A DNA stretch of 64,000 nt, taken from NCBI RefSeq assembly GCF_002813425.1, contig NZ_PHUL01000001.1, positions 1,528,001-1,592,000 on the forward strand, in the 5' to 3' direction. The DNA comes from Cellulophaga sp. RHA19. Its GTDB lineage: Bacteria; Bacteroidota; Bacteroidia; Flavobacteriales; Flavobacteriaceae. A model generated the notes under the pieces. It saw only the letters and a program-made list of their open reading frames with translations. It ran no database searches and was not told where the DNA came from. The translations under genes and the position numbers were made by a program. Below, piece by piece: positions 62,576 to 64,000 of this stretch. Numbering within the stretch: position 1 is the first letter of the stretch; each line of letters opens with the position of its first letter.

Positions 62576-63151
62576 ATGCCATACCAATTATTAAAGAAAA
62601 ACTTAAACGGTAATTTAGACCTTTCTAGCAAAGAGCTAGAGAAAATATGCTCTTATTTTACAACAAAAGAGATAAAGAAAAAAGAGTTTTTATTAACTCA
62701 AGGAAGCATTTGTAAGTTTGAGGGGTTTGTGGTACAGGGATGTTTTAGAGTGTTTTCTTTAGATAAAAACGGTAATGATAATACCTTGTATTTTGCTGCA
62801 AAAGACTGGTGGTTAATGGATATAGATAGCTTTATGAACCAAACACCATCAGAACTAAATATACAGGCTTTAGAAGATAGTAAGGTGCTGTTAATTAATA
62901 AAGAAGATAAAGAACAACTGTGTAATTTGCTTCCAATTGTAGAAAAGCTTTTTAAAATAATGTTTCAAAAAGCTGTTGTGTCTTGGCAAAGAAGATTAAT
63001 ACGTAATCATTGTTTAACAGCTAAAGAAAGGTATTTGTATTTTATAAAAACATATCCAGACATTTCTTTAAAACTAACAGATAAACAAATTGCAGGTTAC
63101 TTGGGTATTAGACACGAGTTTTTAAGCAAGATTAAAAAAAACGAAAAATAA
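62576..63151 (+). CDS. Crp/Fnr family transcriptional regulator
   Basis: A 191-residue regulator with an N-terminal cyclic-nucleotide-binding-like beta barrel (about 15-125) and a short C-terminal helix-turn-helix (LTDKQIAGYLGIRHEFLSKIKK). No cysteines arranged for an Fnr cluster are seen. It lies 12 bases after the PhrB-type gene on the same strand, so it may control the light/repair run. Ligand unknown. Confidence 0.88.
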   Translation: MPYQLLKKNLNGNLDLSSKELEKICSYFTTKEIKKKEFLLTQGSICKFEGFVVQGCFRVFSLDKNGNDNTLYFAAKDWWLMDIDSFMNQTPSELNIQALEDSKVLLINKEDKEQLCNLLPIVEKLFKIMFQKAVVSWQRRLIRNHCLTAKERYLYFIKTYPDISLKLTDKQIAGYLGIRHEFLSKIKKNEK

Positions 63152-63232
63152 TTTTTTACAGTTGAACTTGTTCAACTTTTTTTTCATTTTCATTATAGAG
63201 ATTTGCATTACATTAATATGTAACAACCAATA

Positions 63233-63713
63233 ATGATGAATTTATATACACCTAAAATTACCTTTAAACCAAAGGGAAAAACTTTAAAACACAACAGATA
63301 TTACAGATAAGGATGCTTTAAGTGCTATTTTAAAGGCAAAGCAAAAAGCAGAAAGTATGGGAGTTTTGGTAAATATTGCTGTGGTAGATGCAGGAGCAAA
63401 TTTAAAAGCTTTTGTACGTATGGACGATTCTTTTTTAGGAAGTATAGATGTAGCTATAAAAAAAGCAAAAACCTCTCGTTATTTTAATATTGCAACTGGT
63501 GATTTAGGTAAACTTACCCAGCCAGGTGGTATTATTTACAATATAGAACTCTCTAATAATGGATTGATTAGTTTTCCAGGAGGAGTTCCCATAAAAAACA
63601 ATGAAGGGAAAATAATAGGAGCCATAGGAGTAAGTGGTGGTACAATAGAAGAAGATCATAAAATAGCGACTTACGGAGCAAAATCTATATTAAAAGAGCA
63701 AAAAACAAAGTAA
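63233..63713 (+). pseudogene. HbpS/GlcG-like heme-binding-family protein, apparent frameshift near the N-terminus
   Basis: From ATG 63357 a 118-residue frame covers most of a HbpS/GlcG domain (NIAVVDAGANLKAFVRMD, GSIDVAIKKAKTSRYF, FPGGVPIKN, IGAIGVSGG). Upstream in the same frame, ITDKDALSAILKAKQKAES (63300-63356) reads as the missing first helix, but a stop at 63285 and the lack of ATG, GTG or TTG block it. The other frame from ATG 63233 gives MMNLYTPKITFKPKGKTLKH and stops at 63308. Dropping one base between 63288 and 63308 joins the two. It may be a real mutation, a sequence error or use of an unusual start. If the short form from 63357 is used, helix 1 is lost. Confidence 0.6.
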
Positions 63714-63714
63714 A

Positions 63715-64000
63715 ATGAATTGGATTAAAAGTATATTTTTTATCGTATTTAGTTGTAGTTGCTTCCTTGGTTATACTCAACTTACAAAAAGTAATTATAC
63801 AGTATTACAACAAACAGATTTTAAAACTACCAAGTACAACACGGTTACAGCTACTACTTACAGTAAAAACGGAGTTAATTATGTGTTCTCTGGAGGAGAT
63901 GGTGCATTTATAAATGTATTTAAACTAAACGCTACCGGAGAATTAATACCAGTTGGTGCTTATGAGTTGCAGAACAAAAAAGGACCAGCAAGAGGTTTGG
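63715..64000 (+). CDS. exported protein, N-terminal part (runs off the window)
   Basis: It begins 1 base after the heme-binding-type gene stop and has 95 open codons to the window edge. MNWIKSIFFIVFSCSCFLGY is a signal peptide, cleaved near TQL or acylated at an FSCSC-like cysteine. The following YTVLQQTDFKTTKYNTVTATT and GVNYVFSGGDGAFINVFKLN suggests repeated beta strands as in beta-propeller (lactonase/YncE-like) proteins. The assignment is weak because most of the gene is outside. Confidence 0.6.
   Translation, partial: MNWIKSIFFIVFSCSCFLGYTQLTKSNYTVLQQTDFKTTKYNTVTATTYSKNGVNYVFSGGDGAFINVFKLNATGELIPVGAYELQNKKGPARGL

Overview
The window is AT-rich, densely coded DNA from a member of the Flavobacteriaceae (Bacteroidota). 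This is supported by the intact gldKLMN type IX secretion/gliding operon, flavobacterial -7 boxes of the form TAnnTTTG, many Cys-lipobox lipoproteins, TonB receptors with a carboxypeptidase-like N-terminal domain, and the near absence of Shine-Dalgarno sites. The genus cannot be fixed from the sequence. I see no rRNA, tRNA, CRISPR array, insertion sequence or prophage. The only gene-free stretch near 300 bases is 45753-46051, which is regulatory.

Layout. 1-3107 (minus): 5' end of comEC, an NlpC/P60 lipoprotein, lpxB, a small membrane protein and surE. 3327-6830 (plus): a tail-specific protease, a small lipoprotein and a NUC1-type nuclease. 6827-12439 (minus): the cell-shape cluster rodA, mrdA (PBP2), mreD, mreC, mreB, followed by purH and a free-methionine-sulfoxide reductase. 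14753-17888 (plus): a three-gene metal (probably copper) set of HYC_CC_PP protein, TonB receptor and HMA protein. 17962-24782 (minus): groL, groS, secG, a TPR-type protein broken at an A11 run, lptE, a sigma-54 activator and miaB. 24925-38000 (mostly plus): a membrane protein, topA, an arginase-fold protein, gldKLMN, an FAD oxidoreductase, a DUF983 protein and an ABC-F ATPase, followed by an LRR protein.

39078-57833 is a nitrate-assimilation island. Minus strand from 44851: nirB, nirD, a DUF4202 protein, a NarX-like sensor kinase and a DUF7009-like protein. Plus strand: cobA (siroheme precursor), a NarK/NasA nitrate transporter, an outer-membrane barrel, a NarL-like response regulator, a four-gene SDR/AhpD-like/amine oxidase/AraC insert, a 1176-residue nitrate reductase fused to its own FAD reductase and BFD domain, and a rubredoxin fused to a siroheme-reductase-like domain. 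Together they import nitrate, reduce it to nitrite and ammonium, make the cofactor and sense the substrate. The palindrome TACGTA recurs, usually in pairs 10-12 bp apart and next to TAnnTTTG boxes, in front of every transcription unit of this pathway, and I found it in no other intergenic gap. It looks like a pathway-specific operator.

57949-63151 is a light/DNA-repair block: DUF2452 protein, a photolyase-like FAD protein with the domains in unusual order, a photolyase/cryptochrome with a non-canonical flavin pocket, a 42-residue DUF2256 zinc-knuckle protein, a PhrB/DPRP-type photolyase lacking the iron-sulfur cysteines, and a Crp/Fnr regulator. The window ends with a HbpS/GlcG-like protein whose start appears frameshifted and the 5' end of an exported protein.
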